Of a stretch of DNA of 64,000 nucleotides, positions 35,131 through 44,225 are shown piece by piece. The DNA is from an uncultured Schlesneria sp. (GTDB lineage Bacteria > Planctomycetota > Planctomycetia > Planctomycetales > Planctomycetaceae), in contig CAIVEI010000128.1 of assembly GCA_903904835.1 (NCBI GenBank), positions 1 to 64,000 on the forward strand, given 5' to 3'. Every line of letters starts with the position of its first letter. Positions within the stretch are counted from its first letter, which is position 1. The translations under genes and the position numbers were made by a program. Below the pieces are notes generated by a model, which worked only from the letters and a program-made list of their open reading frames with translations, was not told where the DNA came from and did not search any database.

Positions 35131-35230
35131 GGTGGCACGATTTTGGAGTCTTCGACAAGGCCGTGTCTTCATGGTTCGATAACGTGTCCGAAGAGCACAG
35201 CCTTACCGAAGACGGTAAAACCGTGCCACC
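35131..35230. repeat. 100-bp palindromic repeat element, copy 2
   Basis: Same length and orientation as 28759-28858. Its outer arms pair perfectly over GGTGGCACG / CGTGCCACC. At the fifth base pair it has G-C where copy 1 has C-G, a compensatory change. It lies between the 3' end of the DTW gene and the 5' end of the ThiF-type gene (both minus strand), where it could end transcription of the former. Confidence 0.85.
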
Positions 35231-35331
35231 CATTTTCGCCACTTTCTGTTCCAAAAGCATCTCGTTAAGCACGTCGTTTGATTATTCCAGCTTCGCCCTT
35301 CCCTGCGTCGGTGTGGTTTTCAGATCGAAAG

Positions 35332-36018
35332 TTAATGTTTGCGAGCCTCGGCGGGAATTCCCGAATGGATACATTGTTCGGCAGGGAGTTTTCCCTTGGA
35401 CCAGAGTGTTCGTTCCACCATGACACGCATCACCTGTTCCAATTGCTCTTGTGCTTCGGGACTTTCCAAAACGCCGATCGCTCGGGCAATCGCTTCCAGC
35501 GTACAGACCCCGGTCTCATTCCGTTGAGTCCTCAAATAATACTCGGATGGTGGCCCCGCACTCAGCTTGACCCTGGGGATACCGACCAGGGCCGGTTCGC
35601 GGCGCATGAATTTCGTCGTCTGTCTCCAGTTCGCATCAGGGACGATCAGCAAGACAGGTGCCGTCAATGTGGCTGCGAACTCGGGCGTCAATTCAATCGC
35701 ATTGGGGCTGGGATAAAGCAGCAGCGATGTCATCCCAAGCAGGTGCAAACTTTCGGATGAAAGTCGTTCATCTCTCTTTCCGTGGATCTGAATCTCACTG
35801 TTCGTCAAGGCTTTATTGGTCAGCTTGGCCGTGTTTGTCGTGAGTGGTTCTTCAAACGTGTGCATCAGGATCATGACGCGGGTTTGAAGCGTGATTTTCG
35901 GAATCCACTTACAAAAACAAAGCGGCTTACGAATCTCGCAGCGTGGACAACGATGTTCAGCAATTCCTGGTCGCATAAGTCGGATAGCAAAGTCGAAAGG
36001 CAAAATACGATTGGGCAT
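35332..36018 (-). CDS. DTW domain-containing protein, probable tRNA-uridine aminocarboxypropyltransferase
   Basis: A 228-residue member of the DTW/TDD family, whose characterised members (TapT/YfiP) transfer the aminocarboxypropyl group of SAM to a uridine in tRNA. It has the N-terminal cysteines HRCPRCEIRKPLCFCKW, the segment TRVMILMHTFEEPLTTNTAKL, and a DTW-type core LLIVPDANWRQTTKFMRREP (here DANW rather than DGTW), followed by TGVCTLEAIARAIGVLE. The ATG at 36018 is preferred because GAAGGG lies upstream; a TTG at 36033 is in frame. The exact modified position is inferred only from the family. Confidence 0.85.
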   Translation of the reverse strand: MPNRILPFDFAIRLMRPGIAEHRCPRCEIRKPLCFCKWIPKITLQTRVMILMHTFEEPLTTNTAKLTNKALTNSEIQIHGKRDERLSSESLHLLGMTSLLLYPSPNAIELTPEFAATLTAPVLLIVPDANWRQTTKFMRREPALVGIPRVKLSAGPPSEYYLRTQRNETGVCTLEAIARAIGVLESPEAQEQLEQVMRVMVERTLWSKGKLPAEQCIHSGIPAEARKH

Positions 36019-36373
36019 TGATTCGCCCTTCAATCGTTCGTTCTCTCAGATCATAAAACAATCGTCGGCATCCCCATAGCCAACCCGGGTTGTGAACGAG
36101 TTGGTGGACGATTCATATTTTGGAACGCAGTTTTACCGGTGCTTTGTCGTTGTGAGAGTACTTGTAGAACCGTTTGCGAATGAAAAACGAGTTCTTCCAG
36201 AAGGATGGAGCGCACCGGCTACCCTGCCGAAAGCCGAGTGAGAATTACACGGATTGCTTGCTCGGTCGATTTTCCCTGGATACGCTGCCGCTACTGCCGG
36301 ACTGCGATTGTTTCAGCGGGACCACGGACCATCCGTTAGACTCATCTCTCCCAGACCTTATTCGGAAAAAACG
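36019..36373. other. Divergent intergenic region, no gene seen
   Basis: It separates the minus-strand DTW gene and the plus-strand xylanase gene and must hold both promoters. An open frame runs from 36254 into the xylanase gene, but the segment before ATG 36374 has no signal-peptide character and looks non-coding. Confidence 0.5.
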
Positions 36374-37729
36374 ATGAATTGCTTCAGATGCCTGAAGAGC
36401 ATGTTGTTATTAGTCGGGTTCGCCTCGTTTGCATTTGCGCTTGATCCGGGACCTAAGCTTCCAGGCGTTTCGGAGATGAAAGGCGAACGGGCGGTCGCGA
36501 TTGCGAACGCTTCCAGACAGAGCACGGCGAATGACAGGCCTGACGATCCGCTGACGGCGGTCGGACAGTGTTCCCCACGCCTGAACTTCGTCCAATTGGC
36601 CCAAGCACAGAACGAGCCTGCTCAGCGGCAGACGATTCAATCAAACCCCGTGACTGACCGGCGGTCGTTGAAGGAGGCCGTTGGCGACCGCTTCAAGATC
36701 GGCGTCGGAGTCGGCCATCAAGTCTTAAAACAGCCGGACGACGCAGCGTTGATTCGGCAGCACTTCCAGATCCTCACGCCCGAAAACTGTATGAAGCCTC
36801 AAAGCATCCATCCTAAAGAGGATCAGTGGAACTTCGAAGCCTCTGATCAATTCGCCGAATTTGCTCGTGACAATAAGCTCGATGTCGTTGGTCATTGCCT
36901 CGTCTGGGCGAAGGACGACCGTACCGATGAATGGATGAAGCAGGAGAACGGTCAGCCGGTCTCGCGTGAGACGCTGCTACGTCGCATTGAAACACACATT
37001 GAGACAGTTGTCGGACGTTACGGGGATGTCGTGACGATGTGGGATGTGTTGAACGAAGCTCTGGCCGATACCGGTGACAATCTACTACGGGATTCGGTTT
37101 ATTCTCGCGCGACGGGAATCGATTTCATTGTCACGGCGTTCAAGACTGCGCGTGCCAAAGATCCCGACGCGCTGCTGATCTACAATGACTACAACGACCA
37201 CAAGCCCGAGAAACGCGAGAAGCTGATTCGCCTGTTGACCGAGCTGAGGGAAAAAGGTGCCCCCGTCGATGCGTATGGGATGCAGGGACACTTCGAACTT
37301 GGTGAAAATGAAATCCCGCAGCTCCGAAAAACATTCGATGAGTTGCGAAAACTGAAGATTAAAGTCGTCGTTTCCGAGCTGGATATTGACGTGGTTACTC
37401 GCGGTCGATGGTGGGCAGACAACGGAAGTCATCGCGAGGAACTGGCCAAGTACGATCCCTATAAGGACGGCCTCCCGTCAGAAATTCAGCAGAAACAGAT
37501 CGAACAATACGTGCAATTGTTCAAGCTATTTGAAGAGTACCCCGACCTGATCGTCCGCATCTCGTTCTGGAACCTGCACGACGGCCAGAGCTGGCTGAAT
37601 TATTTCCCCTGGAACCGTGTTAACTATCCACTGTTGTTTGATCGCGAACGAAAGCCAAAACCTGCGTTCGATGCGGTCTATGAAACATTGCGGAGTGCAC
37701 GTCCTGGCGGGGCCAAAGCGGCACCTTGA
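36374..37729 (+). CDS. Glycoside hydrolase family 10 endo-1,4-beta-xylanase
   Basis: A 451-residue exported enzyme that cleaves internal beta-1,4 bonds of xylan. The signal peptide is MNCFRCLKSMLLLVGFASFAFA. A low-complexity stretch of about 70 residues follows, then the GH10 barrel from about residue 97. The acid/base is Glu228 (MWDVLNEALAD) and the nucleophile Glu335 (VVVSELDIDV). Other marks are TPENCMKPQSIHP, VVGHCLVWAKDD and the final SFWNLHDGQSWLNYFPW. The family usually has HTLVWH where this has HCLVWA, a small deviation near the active site. No carbohydrate-binding module is seen. The ATG is chosen for the signal peptide. Confidence 0.93.
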   Translation: MNCFRCLKSMLLLVGFASFAFALDPGPKLPGVSEMKGERAVAIANASRQSTANDRPDDPLTAVGQCSPRLNFVQLAQAQNEPAQRQTIQSNPVTDRRSLKEAVGDRFKIGVGVGHQVLKQPDDAALIRQHFQILTPENCMKPQSIHPKEDQWNFEASDQFAEFARDNKLDVVGHCLVWAKDDRTDEWMKQENGQPVSRETLLRRIETHIETVVGRYGDVVTMWDVLNEALADTGDNLLRDSVYSRATGIDFIVTAFKTARAKDPDALLIYNDYNDHKPEKREKLIRLLTELREKGAPVDAYGMQGHFELGENEIPQLRKTFDELRKLKIKVVVSELDIDVVTRGRWWADNGSHREELAKYDPYKDGLPSEIQQKQIEQYVQLFKLFEEYPDLIVRISFWNLHDGQSWLNYFPWNRVNYPLLFDRERKPKPAFDAVYETLRSARPGGAKAAP

Positions 37730-37853
37730 ATTGCGATAGTGTCAGGGCTTGCGCGCTTCGATGCATGCGGCAGGGATCGTCAACGCGAGTTCCCCCTGCT
37801 CTGCCGCGACCGTATTCAATCGGTGCTCCCAAACAAATAAAACTAACTGAATT

Positions 37854-38507
37854 TCATTCAGAAATCTCATGACCGGCGTGCTGAAGGCCGTAGCGGAAAT
37901 CTCTGTACATCCCGGGTGACGTGAGGTGGTCCACCATGACAGCTCCGCTTTGGATCAGCTTGAAAGCCTCCGGAAGTGCGACAACTGTTCGTAACACACC
38001 GGACATGCAAAGCTGGTTTTTGAAGCCAGTTCTGTCATCCCCCTTACGATTGTCGAACACCGTGGCTTGTTTTCCCAGGAATCGTTCGAGTCGCTGACAA
38101 ATTCGATTCAATTCTGGGAAAACGTTTTGAAGTCGAGCGGTCGGAAACCATATTTCACCGGTCACCCAGTATCGTCTATCTCGGAAATCAGGGAGTTTGA
38201 TTCCTGCAACAGCACTCGAGTCAACATCGATCAGGGGCTGATGGGGAGTCTCCTGCTGTTTCAACGAGGCCATAATGACACGCATTGCTCTGGGGCTGTT
38301 GTCACCGATTTCAGGCAGCTTGATTTTCGATGGCCAAAACTTAACGGGGCCAATTGCAGGGAAGTGTACAGGGAATTCTCGACCATCAGTTATCCCATCA
38401 AATTCCAGTTTGTCACCACCGATCCGTGTCGCTCCGGCGTTTTTCAGCCAGTTCACGATCAATTCAGTATCGTTCTTCGTTCCAAACCAGGTATGTGTCT
38501 TTGACAC
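37854..38507 (-). CDS. Hypothetical protein, unrecognised family
   Basis: A 217-residue soluble protein without signal peptide or transmembrane helix that I do not recognise. It starts with GTG (MSKTHTWFGTKNDTELIVNWLKNAGA), supported by CGGAG 8 bp upstream on the minus strand. Notable segments are PAIGPVKFWPSKIKLPEIGDNSPRAMRVIMASLK and DRRYWVTGEIWFPTARLQNVFPELNRICQRLERFLGKQATVFDNRKGDDRTGFKNQLC. The even mix of charged and aromatic residues and the length argue for a real gene. It stands between the xylanase gene (convergent) and a 225-bp gap with the repeat module at 38630-38725. Confidence 0.7.
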   Translation of the reverse strand: MSKTHTWFGTKNDTELIVNWLKNAGATRIGGDKLEFDGITDGREFPVHFPAIGPVKFWPSKIKLPEIGDNSPRAMRVIMASLKQQETPHQPLIDVDSSAVAGIKLPDFRDRRYWVTGEIWFPTARLQNVFPELNRICQRLERFLGKQATVFDNRKGDDRTGFKNQLCMSGVLRTVVALPEAFKLIQSGAVMVDHLTSPGMYRDFRYGLQHAGHEISE

Positions 38508-38629
38508 GGGTCAGCTCCGAATTACAATCGGCTAAACAATCTCTTCAACTTCGAACTGTTAAGAATCTGCCAACCTTATCCTTCATTCGTATCAATGATC
38601 TGCTGCAATGTCGCGGCAAATCCTTCTGG

Positions 38630-38725
38630 CAAGCTGCTACAAGCGGTTTGCCATGACATTCCGCGCCGTGGACGCAAGGAACCTTGGCGATATTTATAAG
38701 GTCAAGTTCCTCAAGAGCTTTGAAA
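38630..38725. repeat. Intergenic repeat module shared with 33540-33640, copy 2
   Basis: It carries GCTACAAGCGGTT, AAGGAAC and GTCAAGTTCCTCAAGA in the same order and orientation as copy 1. The minus-strand reading gives LEELDLINIAKVPCVHGAECHGKPLVAA against LEELDVWSVAKVP.. in copy 1. It ends a few bases before the 3' end of the DUF1552 gene. Confidence 0.65.
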
Positions 38726-38732
38726 AAGTTCT

Positions 38733-40049
38733 TCAAGCGAACAGCTCCTTGATGACGCCGGTACTGTCTCCGTGACGTGGGACATTGACTCCAAGACAGT
38801 GGAGCAATGTCAGCCAGGCGTTGCAGAGCGGAGTGTCCTTGGCAACAACAAGATGTTGCCCGAGTTTGACTCCGGCGCCGCCCCCGGTCAGGAGCGTGGG
38901 ACAGTTATCCAGATAATGGACGTTGCGGATATTGCTGCCGAAAACGACGCAGGTATTGTCAAACAAGCTTGATCCGTCGGCTTCTCTCGTCGCTTTCAGT
39001 TGATCGATCAGGCCGGCGAGAAGCTGGCTCTGGATAAGATCTCGTTTTTGCGAGGCTTCTATGCGTTCGCCGGGGGCGTAATGGCTCATGTCGTGTGGAG
39101 CGACCCTGATCCCGAGACTTGTCAGTAATGTGCTGATCGGTTGGCGGTACGTCATGACTCTTGTGGAGTCAGTTTGGAAGGCGGCGACGATCAGATCGTA
39201 CATCAGCTTGACTTCGTCCACCCCGGAAAGGCTCGACGATGGTGCATCAAATCGAGCGGTCGGCTTGGGGATGTTTTGCCATTGTTCCTCTTTTGTGAGT
39301 GTGGTTTCGATATCTCGAATCCCCTGGAAATATTCGTCGAGTTTTGCGTTGTCGTTCTTGCTGATGTGGCGCTGGATGTCTTTGGCGTCGTCCATGACCG
39401 CGTCCAGAACACTCCGTTTCTGCCTCAACATTTCCTGGCGTTGTTCGATCGGGGTTGTGTCGGTTGAGAACATTCGGTGAAACGCGGCCAGTGGCTTGTT
39501 AAGACCCGCCACTGGCTTACCGCGAACGTCCCAGGCGAGCGACAGGCCCGGGCCATGTCCGTTTGCTGCGATATCATGATCGCTTCCGTTGAGTTGCAGC
39601 GATGCAAAACGGGTCTCTTTGCCGAGGGCTCCTGCGGCGACTTGATCGACAGAAATACTGTTATGGAATGCGGCCCCCGCCTCGAAACGGTTGGCCCCGG
39701 TGAGCCAGAACGTGCTGCCCCAATGCGCTTCTTCCGTGTATTTGTTCGTCAAACCCTGGACGATGGTGAAGTCGGACTTATGCCGGGCGAGGGGAGCCAG
39801 TCCAGTGGGTAACGTGTAATTCTCACCCCGATCATTCACATTGGGGAACCATGTTTCCTGAGTGACCCCATAGCCGATCCCTAGAAACACGACGCGTTTG
39901 GGTGGTTTGATGGCGTTGTTTGCCGAGCAGAACCGTGGAAAACCAAGCGATTCAAGAAGCGGCAGTGCAATAAGCGATGTACCGGCTTGAAGGAACTTGC
40001 GGCGTGAACTTTTCGAAGTCATGAATTGTCGCCTGCGAAAAAATTTCAT
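38733..40049 (-). CDS. DUF1552 domain-containing protein, Tat-exported
   Basis: A 438-residue protein of the DUF1552 family, expanded in Planctomycetes and of unknown function. The N-terminus has a twin-arginine signal, SSRRKFLQAGTSLIALPLLESLG. Family segments include PPKRVVFLGIGYGVTQETWFP, EEAHWGSTFWLTGANRF and SISVDQVAAGALGKETRFASLQL. The start at 40049 overlaps the stop of the DUF1592 gene by 4 bp (ATGA), implying translational coupling; an internal ATG at 40022 would start directly before the Tat motif. The DUF1592-DUF1552 pairing is a recurrent gene couple, so the two products probably act together outside the cytoplasm. Confidence 0.9.
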   Translation of the reverse strand: MKFFRRRQFMTSKSSRRKFLQAGTSLIALPLLESLGFPRFCSANNAIKPPKRVVFLGIGYGVTQETWFPNVNDRGENYTLPTGLAPLARHKSDFTIVQGLTNKYTEEAHWGSTFWLTGANRFEAGAAFHNSISVDQVAAGALGKETRFASLQLNGSDHDIAANGHGPGLSLAWDVRGKPVAGLNKPLAAFHRMFSTDTTPIEQRQEMLRQKRSVLDAVMDDAKDIQRHISKNDNAKLDEYFQGIRDIETTLTKEEQWQNIPKPTARFDAPSSSLSGVDEVKLMYDLIVAAFQTDSTRVMTYRQPISTLLTSLGIRVAPHDMSHYAPGERIEASQKRDLIQSQLLAGLIDQLKATREADGSSLFDNTCVVFGSNIRNVHYLDNCPTLLTGGGAGVKLGQHLVVAKDTPLCNAWLTLLHCLGVNVPRHGDSTGVIKELFA

Positions 40050-42736
40050 TTCGAACGGAATTCGTTGCTGCCGACAAGGACCTTGATGAATTCTCGCATG
40101 GCGAAATCTTTCTGGCGAGACTGATTGACCATCTGTGCGATCAGCGGTTCATCGCAGAAACTGCGAGATCGCCCGAGAGCATACTCAAGAACGGCAATAC
40201 TGAACCCTCGGGCGAATGCATCCGACTTGGTGGCAATGACGTCACGTAGTTCATAGAAATCCTTGAACGCGGGGCCATGATGAAACGCGCCGGAAGGGTC
40301 GATCGTCCAGGTCTTCTTGCCCAGTCCTACTGCTTCATACGTATCTTCCGTGCGCCATTGTCCAACCGCATTGAAATTTTCCAGGGCGAGTCCGACGGGA
40401 TCGATCTTGCGATGGCAACTTGCACATTGAGCCTCTTCCTGATGAGCTCGAAGCCGTTCACTTGTGGTCAGCAATTTGTCTTGCAGTCGCGAAATCTGAG
40501 GGACGTTCGCCGGCGCGGGTGGTGGTGGATCGTTAATCAGTTTTCGCAGGACCCAGGCCCCTCGTTCCACAGGGCTGGTCTGTTCTCCGTTACTTCCCAT
40601 GGCGAGGATTGCCGCCATACCGATCAGGCCACCTCGCGGCAGTCCGTTGGGGACGGCGACCTTTTGATAGGCATCCCCCTTCACTCCTTCGATGCCATAA
40701 TAGATCGCAAGCAGACTGTTGATGACAACAAAATCGGATTTCAAGAGATTTCTCAGGCTTTCATTGTGGTGCAGCAGATAACCGACTGTTTCGTAAACTT
40801 CGTTTCGCGCCGCCATCTTTGTGCTTTCATCAAAAGCAGGATAACGCACGTTGTTGAATCGGAAGAAATCGAGTCGATCCATGCCGAGCCACTGGTGTGT
40901 GAAAGGAATAACAAAACCGGATGATCTCGGGTCATCGATCAGGCGATCTGTCTCGGCCAGGAGCGCTTCTGCTTTGAGTAATTCACCGCTCGCGGCGAGG
41001 TCACGCAAGTTCTGGTCAGGTGGCGCACCCCAAAGGAAGAATGACAGGCGTGTGGCGAGTTCCAGGCCACTGAGTTCATGTCTGTCCTGTTCGCTGGTTT
41101 CTTCGACAAGGTAAAGAAATCGAGGGGATGCGAGGATGACGGCCAGCGTGTCCTTGAGGGCAGAGCCGTGCCCGGAACCACTCTTTCGGCGTTCAAGGTA
41201 AATGTTGACCAGCTTGTCGAGGAACGCGGGAGAGGCAGGATTGCCACGACAGGCTTCCGAGGTGAAGCGATCAAGTGCGGCTCTCAATTCATCATGGGTC
41301 AAAGCCGGTGCCTCATCACCCAGCGGGATACAGAGTGTGCGAATCCCTCGTGGAATTTGCTGTTCGGAAATCGTTTTACGCTCGACTTCAGTCCAGTCGA
41401 CCCACAAGGCGAACTCGGGGCCAATACCGTTTTGCTTTTCTCCCTCGGCAAAGACGCGATGTCCTTGCTCGTTGCTGTCGAATGTCCCTTTCTCACGGAT
41501 AAAAAATGACCCGCCGCGACTTTTTGTCAGGTTGAAGGGGATCTCGATCACCTGAGGTGCTTCCATTGTTCCAGAGACTTCGTGGGTACTCAGATGAGTC
41601 GATTGCACACCGAATTCGACGAATCGTCGTGCAGGAGTCGCCTGCTTGGTGGCCGCAATACGAATTCGGACAATACATTCGCCTGACGGCCAGCCACCGA
41701 TTCCGAAGTAATGAAGCGGGTTGACTCCATTGTCTCGAATGGTCAGAAACGCGCCGTTCTTCACTTCGGGTTGAGCGAGGAAGTAGGCCTGATATGGCAG
41801 CAGGTTCCAGGCACTAATCCCTTCGTGCGTGGCATGCTCGCCATCGGCAAAACCAAACTCCGTTGGCGAAGGGACCTCTTTCAGTTTCTGCCAGGAATGA
41901 TAAAAATTCCACGGAGGTTGATTGGTCAATCCTTTACGAATCTCTGCTGCAATCGCCTGATTCTCAGGCCGAACTGCTGCGGCATCGATGGCCTTGGTCC
42001 AGATGTTGTACTTGCGCCGCAGTTCGATCCGATTCGCCAGATTGCTTTTTATTCGATCAACGACATCTTCAGCTTCGAATCGTTGTTTGTTGTTGGAAGA
42101 GGCATGCGCGACTCGTTCGAATGCTTCGGCCAGCGCTTCAAGACCCAACGCGTGATATTGCTCGAACTGATCGCTCGACATGAACAGGTTTGAGCCGCTG
42201 GTATCGAAACCCCCGTTGCCAGTGTCGGCAGGAAGTTCGCTCACATCGATTTGTACGCCGAGAAGTTCTCGTAGCGAGTTGCCATATTCCCGGCGATTCA
42301 GTCGGCGCATGGTAATGATGCCATGCTGATCACGCAGGTTCCGCCTGACGTCCGTCATAACATTGGTGAGATCATCCAGAAAATCCGTTTTTACTCCGTT
42401 TGCTGGCTGCGTTTCGTCTGCTGGTGGCATGGAACCTGAGTTCAGGGCATTGAGTACTTTCTGCCACCGCTCGGCCGATTCGTTGTCAGTGATCTCTAAT
42501 GGAAGCGTATCGACGCGAAACTTCCCCTCGGGCTTTTCGGCGTTGTGGCACTTGAGGCAGTATTTCTGCAACAGCGACTTGTGCCGTTCGTTCAAGGCGG
42601 CTTTCGCATCAGTCTCGGCTGAGCGTGCCGAGTGACAGGCCAGAAGCAGTGTGAGGCCAATCAGGAGACAGAGTCTGTCAGGCCCTATTTTGGTGGGCCT
42701 CGAAGACTCGACCCACCCTACAGTTTTCCGATCCAT
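40046..42736 (-). CDS. DUF1592-type multidomain protein with cytochrome-c-like motifs
   Basis: An 896-residue exported protein with the order heme-type domain (KYCLKCHNAEKPEGKFRVDTL), DUF1587 (RLNRREYGNSLRELLGV), DUF1595/DUF1592 (ASPRFLYLVEE; LATRLSFFLWGAPPDQNLRDLA), DUF1588 (GLIGMAAILAMGSNGEQTSPVERGAWVLRKL; CASCHRKIDPVGLALENFNAVGQWR) and DUF1585 at the end. ATG 42736 is preferred: it begins 1 bp after the selO stop, while the frame open to 42817 would overlap selO by 80 bp. The residues after the start (TVGWVESSRPT) are encoded by an intergenic-type palindromic repeat. The signal segment LLIGLTLLLAC could be a lipobox. It is coupled to the DUF1552 gene. Confidence 0.9.
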   Translation of the reverse strand: MDRKTVGWVESSRPTKIGPDRLCLLIGLTLLLACHSARSAETDAKAALNERHKSLLQKYCLKCHNAEKPEGKFRVDTLPLEITDNESAERWQKVLNALNSGSMPPADETQPANGVKTDFLDDLTNVMTDVRRNLRDQHGIITMRRLNRREYGNSLRELLGVQIDVSELPADTGNGGFDTSGSNLFMSSDQFEQYHALGLEALAEAFERVAHASSNNKQRFEAEDVVDRIKSNLANRIELRRKYNIWTKAIDAAAVRPENQAIAAEIRKGLTNQPPWNFYHSWQKLKEVPSPTEFGFADGEHATHEGISAWNLLPYQAYFLAQPEVKNGAFLTIRDNGVNPLHYFGIGGWPSGECIVRIRIAATKQATPARRFVEFGVQSTHLSTHEVSGTMEAPQVIEIPFNLTKSRGGSFFIREKGTFDSNEQGHRVFAEGEKQNGIGPEFALWVDWTEVERKTISEQQIPRGIRTLCIPLGDEAPALTHDELRAALDRFTSEACRGNPASPAFLDKLVNIYLERRKSGSGHGSALKDTLAVILASPRFLYLVEETSEQDRHELSGLELATRLSFFLWGAPPDQNLRDLAASGELLKAEALLAETDRLIDDPRSSGFVIPFTHQWLGMDRLDFFRFNNVRYPAFDESTKMAARNEVYETVGYLLHHNESLRNLLKSDFVVINSLLAIYYGIEGVKGDAYQKVAVPNGLPRGGLIGMAAILAMGSNGEQTSPVERGAWVLRKLINDPPPPAPANVPQISRLQDKLLTTSERLRAHQEEAQCASCHRKIDPVGLALENFNAVGQWRTEDTYEAVGLGKKTWTIDPSGAFHHGPAFKDFYELRDVIATKSDAFARGFSIAVLEYALGRSRSFCDEPLIAQMVNQSRQKDFAMREFIKVLVGSNEFRSK
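42693..42718. repeat. Short palindromic repeat inside the 5' end of the DUF1592 gene
   Basis: The outer arms GGTGGG (42693-42698) and CCCACC (42713-42718) can pair, and an inner TCGA...TCGA pair closes an AGAC loop. Similar sequences lie at 44334-44364 (intergenic, opposite orientation) and, degraded, at 1016-1050. Read on the minus strand here it stays in frame and encodes part of the N-terminal extension before the signal segment. Confidence 0.7.
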
Positions 42737-42737
42737 T

Positions 42738-44222
42738 CTAAGTCCCACAGAATGTTCTGTAACTGCCATTGTCGGACGGAGGCTCTTCATACATCGCGGC
42801 ATCTGCGCCAACTTCATTCGGCTTTACCAGCACTTCCAGTAGTCGGTGAAGTGCAGAGAGGTCGTCGTGATCCTCTGCGGCGGCGAGTGCTTCCTCGACG
42901 CGGTGGTTCCGGGGGATAATGGCTGGATTGACGAGTCTCATTCCCGCCTTGACCAGCGTGATCGGGCGGCTCTCGCGGCTAAAGCGCTTCTGCCAATTCG
43001 CATGCCATTCTCGGAAGTCGGGACCAGAATATTGGTCCTTTGTCGGAAGTTCATCCGCAGAGAGATCGCGGAAAGTGTTCGTAAAATCAGCCTTGGATTT
43101 CTCCATCCACGTCAACAGTGATTGAACTAAATCCAAGTCGTCAGGCTCACTGGTTTGCAACCCCAGTTTCGCCCGCATTCCGTCCAGCCAGTACTCCTGA
43201 TAAAGGGCGGGATATTCGCCAAGGGCTTCTGTCGCGATGCCGATGGCGGTTTCCTGTTCAGGGTCAATAAGAGGTATCAGTGTTTCGCCGAACCGGGCGA
43301 GGTTCCACTGCGCGATAGCAGGTTGGTTGCGATAAGCATATCGGCCAGCATGATCGATCGAACTGAAGACCGTGTCCGCGCGGTAAGTGTTCATGAATGC
43401 ACAGGGGCCATAATCAATGGTCTCACCCGAAATGGCCATGTTGTCGGTATTCATGACGCCGTGGATGAAACCGACAAGCTGCCAACGGGCGATGAGTGCG
43501 GCTTGTCGGTCCAGGACCGCACGAAAAAACTCGAGATACTTGTGCGGAGAATCCGCCAGTTCCGGATAGTGCCGATTGATCGTATAGTCCGCCAGCACTC
43601 GCAGGTTGGTTTCGTCACCTCGGGCGGCGACGTACTCGAACGTCCCGACTCGGATATGACTGGCCGCGACTCGGGTGAGGATCGCGCCTTGTAGTCTCGT
43701 TTGTCGGTAGACAGTTTCACCTGTGGTGACGACAGCGAGACTTCGTGTTGTCGGAATACCAAGAGCGAACATCGCCTCGCTGATGATGTATTCACGCAGC
43801 ATGGGACCGAGCGCGGCATAGCCATCGCCTCCGCGCGAGAATGCCGTCCGCCCTGCCCCTTTGAACTGGATGTCAACGAGATCGCCGTTTGGAGACCGGT
43901 GCTCACCCAGCAGAATCGCTCGTCCGTCGCCGAGCATTGTGAAGCCGCCGAACTGATGACCTGCATAAGCCTGTGCGATCGGATTGGAACCATTTGGCAA
44001 ATCCTGGCCGGAGAACAAGGCGGCGGCGGCTTCCGGAGAAACTCCATTCAGGTTGAGACCAAGTTGATTTGCCAGTTGACGATTGAGAATGGCCAAGCGG
44101 GGTTCTTTTGCCGTGGCTGGCTTTGCGGGAGCAAAAAAGGTGTCTGGCAGGCGCGAATAGGTATTGTCAAACCGCCAGCCGATTGGGTCTTGTCCGGGAT
44201 GTTCGTTGTTCGCATTCACCAT
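42738..44222 (-). CDS. selO: SelO-family protein adenylyltransferase (YdiU/UPF0061)
   Basis: A 494-residue pseudokinase-fold enzyme that transfers AMP from ATP to Ser/Thr/Tyr of target proteins, linked to oxidative stress in characterised members. The N-terminal FDNTYSRLPDTFFAP, the QFKGAGRTAFSRGGDG region with Lys121, the PMLREYIISEAMFALGIPTTRSL helix, GFIHGVMNTDNM (Asp260) and IDYGPCAFMNTY (Asp270) are all intact, so it should be active. The length is normal. ATG 44222 follows AAGGA; a GTG at 44225 is the alternative. The DUF1592 gene starts 1 bp after its stop, so the three minus-strand genes probably form one unit. Confidence 0.94.
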   Translation of the reverse strand: MVNANNEHPGQDPIGWRFDNTYSRLPDTFFAPAKPATAKEPRLAILNRQLANQLGLNLNGVSPEAAAALFSGQDLPNGSNPIAQAYAGHQFGGFTMLGDGRAILLGEHRSPNGDLVDIQFKGAGRTAFSRGGDGYAALGPMLREYIISEAMFALGIPTTRSLAVVTTGETVYRQTRLQGAILTRVAASHIRVGTFEYVAARGDETNLRVLADYTINRHYPELADSPHKYLEFFRAVLDRQAALIARWQLVGFIHGVMNTDNMAISGETIDYGPCAFMNTYRADTVFSSIDHAGRYAYRNQPAIAQWNLARFGETLIPLIDPEQETAIGIATEALGEYPALYQEYWLDGMRAKLGLQTSEPDDLDLVQSLLTWMEKSKADFTNTFRDLSADELPTKDQYSGPDFREWHANWQKRFSRESRPITLVKAGMRLVNPAIIPRNHRVEEALAAAEDHDDLSALHRLLEVLVKPNEVGADAAMYEEPPSDNGSYRTFCGT

Positions 44223-44225
44223 CAC

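Noticed and set aside
42737-42817. Extension of the DUF1592 gene to 42817
   Set aside because: It would overlap the end of selO by 80 bp; the ATG at 42736 directly after the selO stop is a simpler start.
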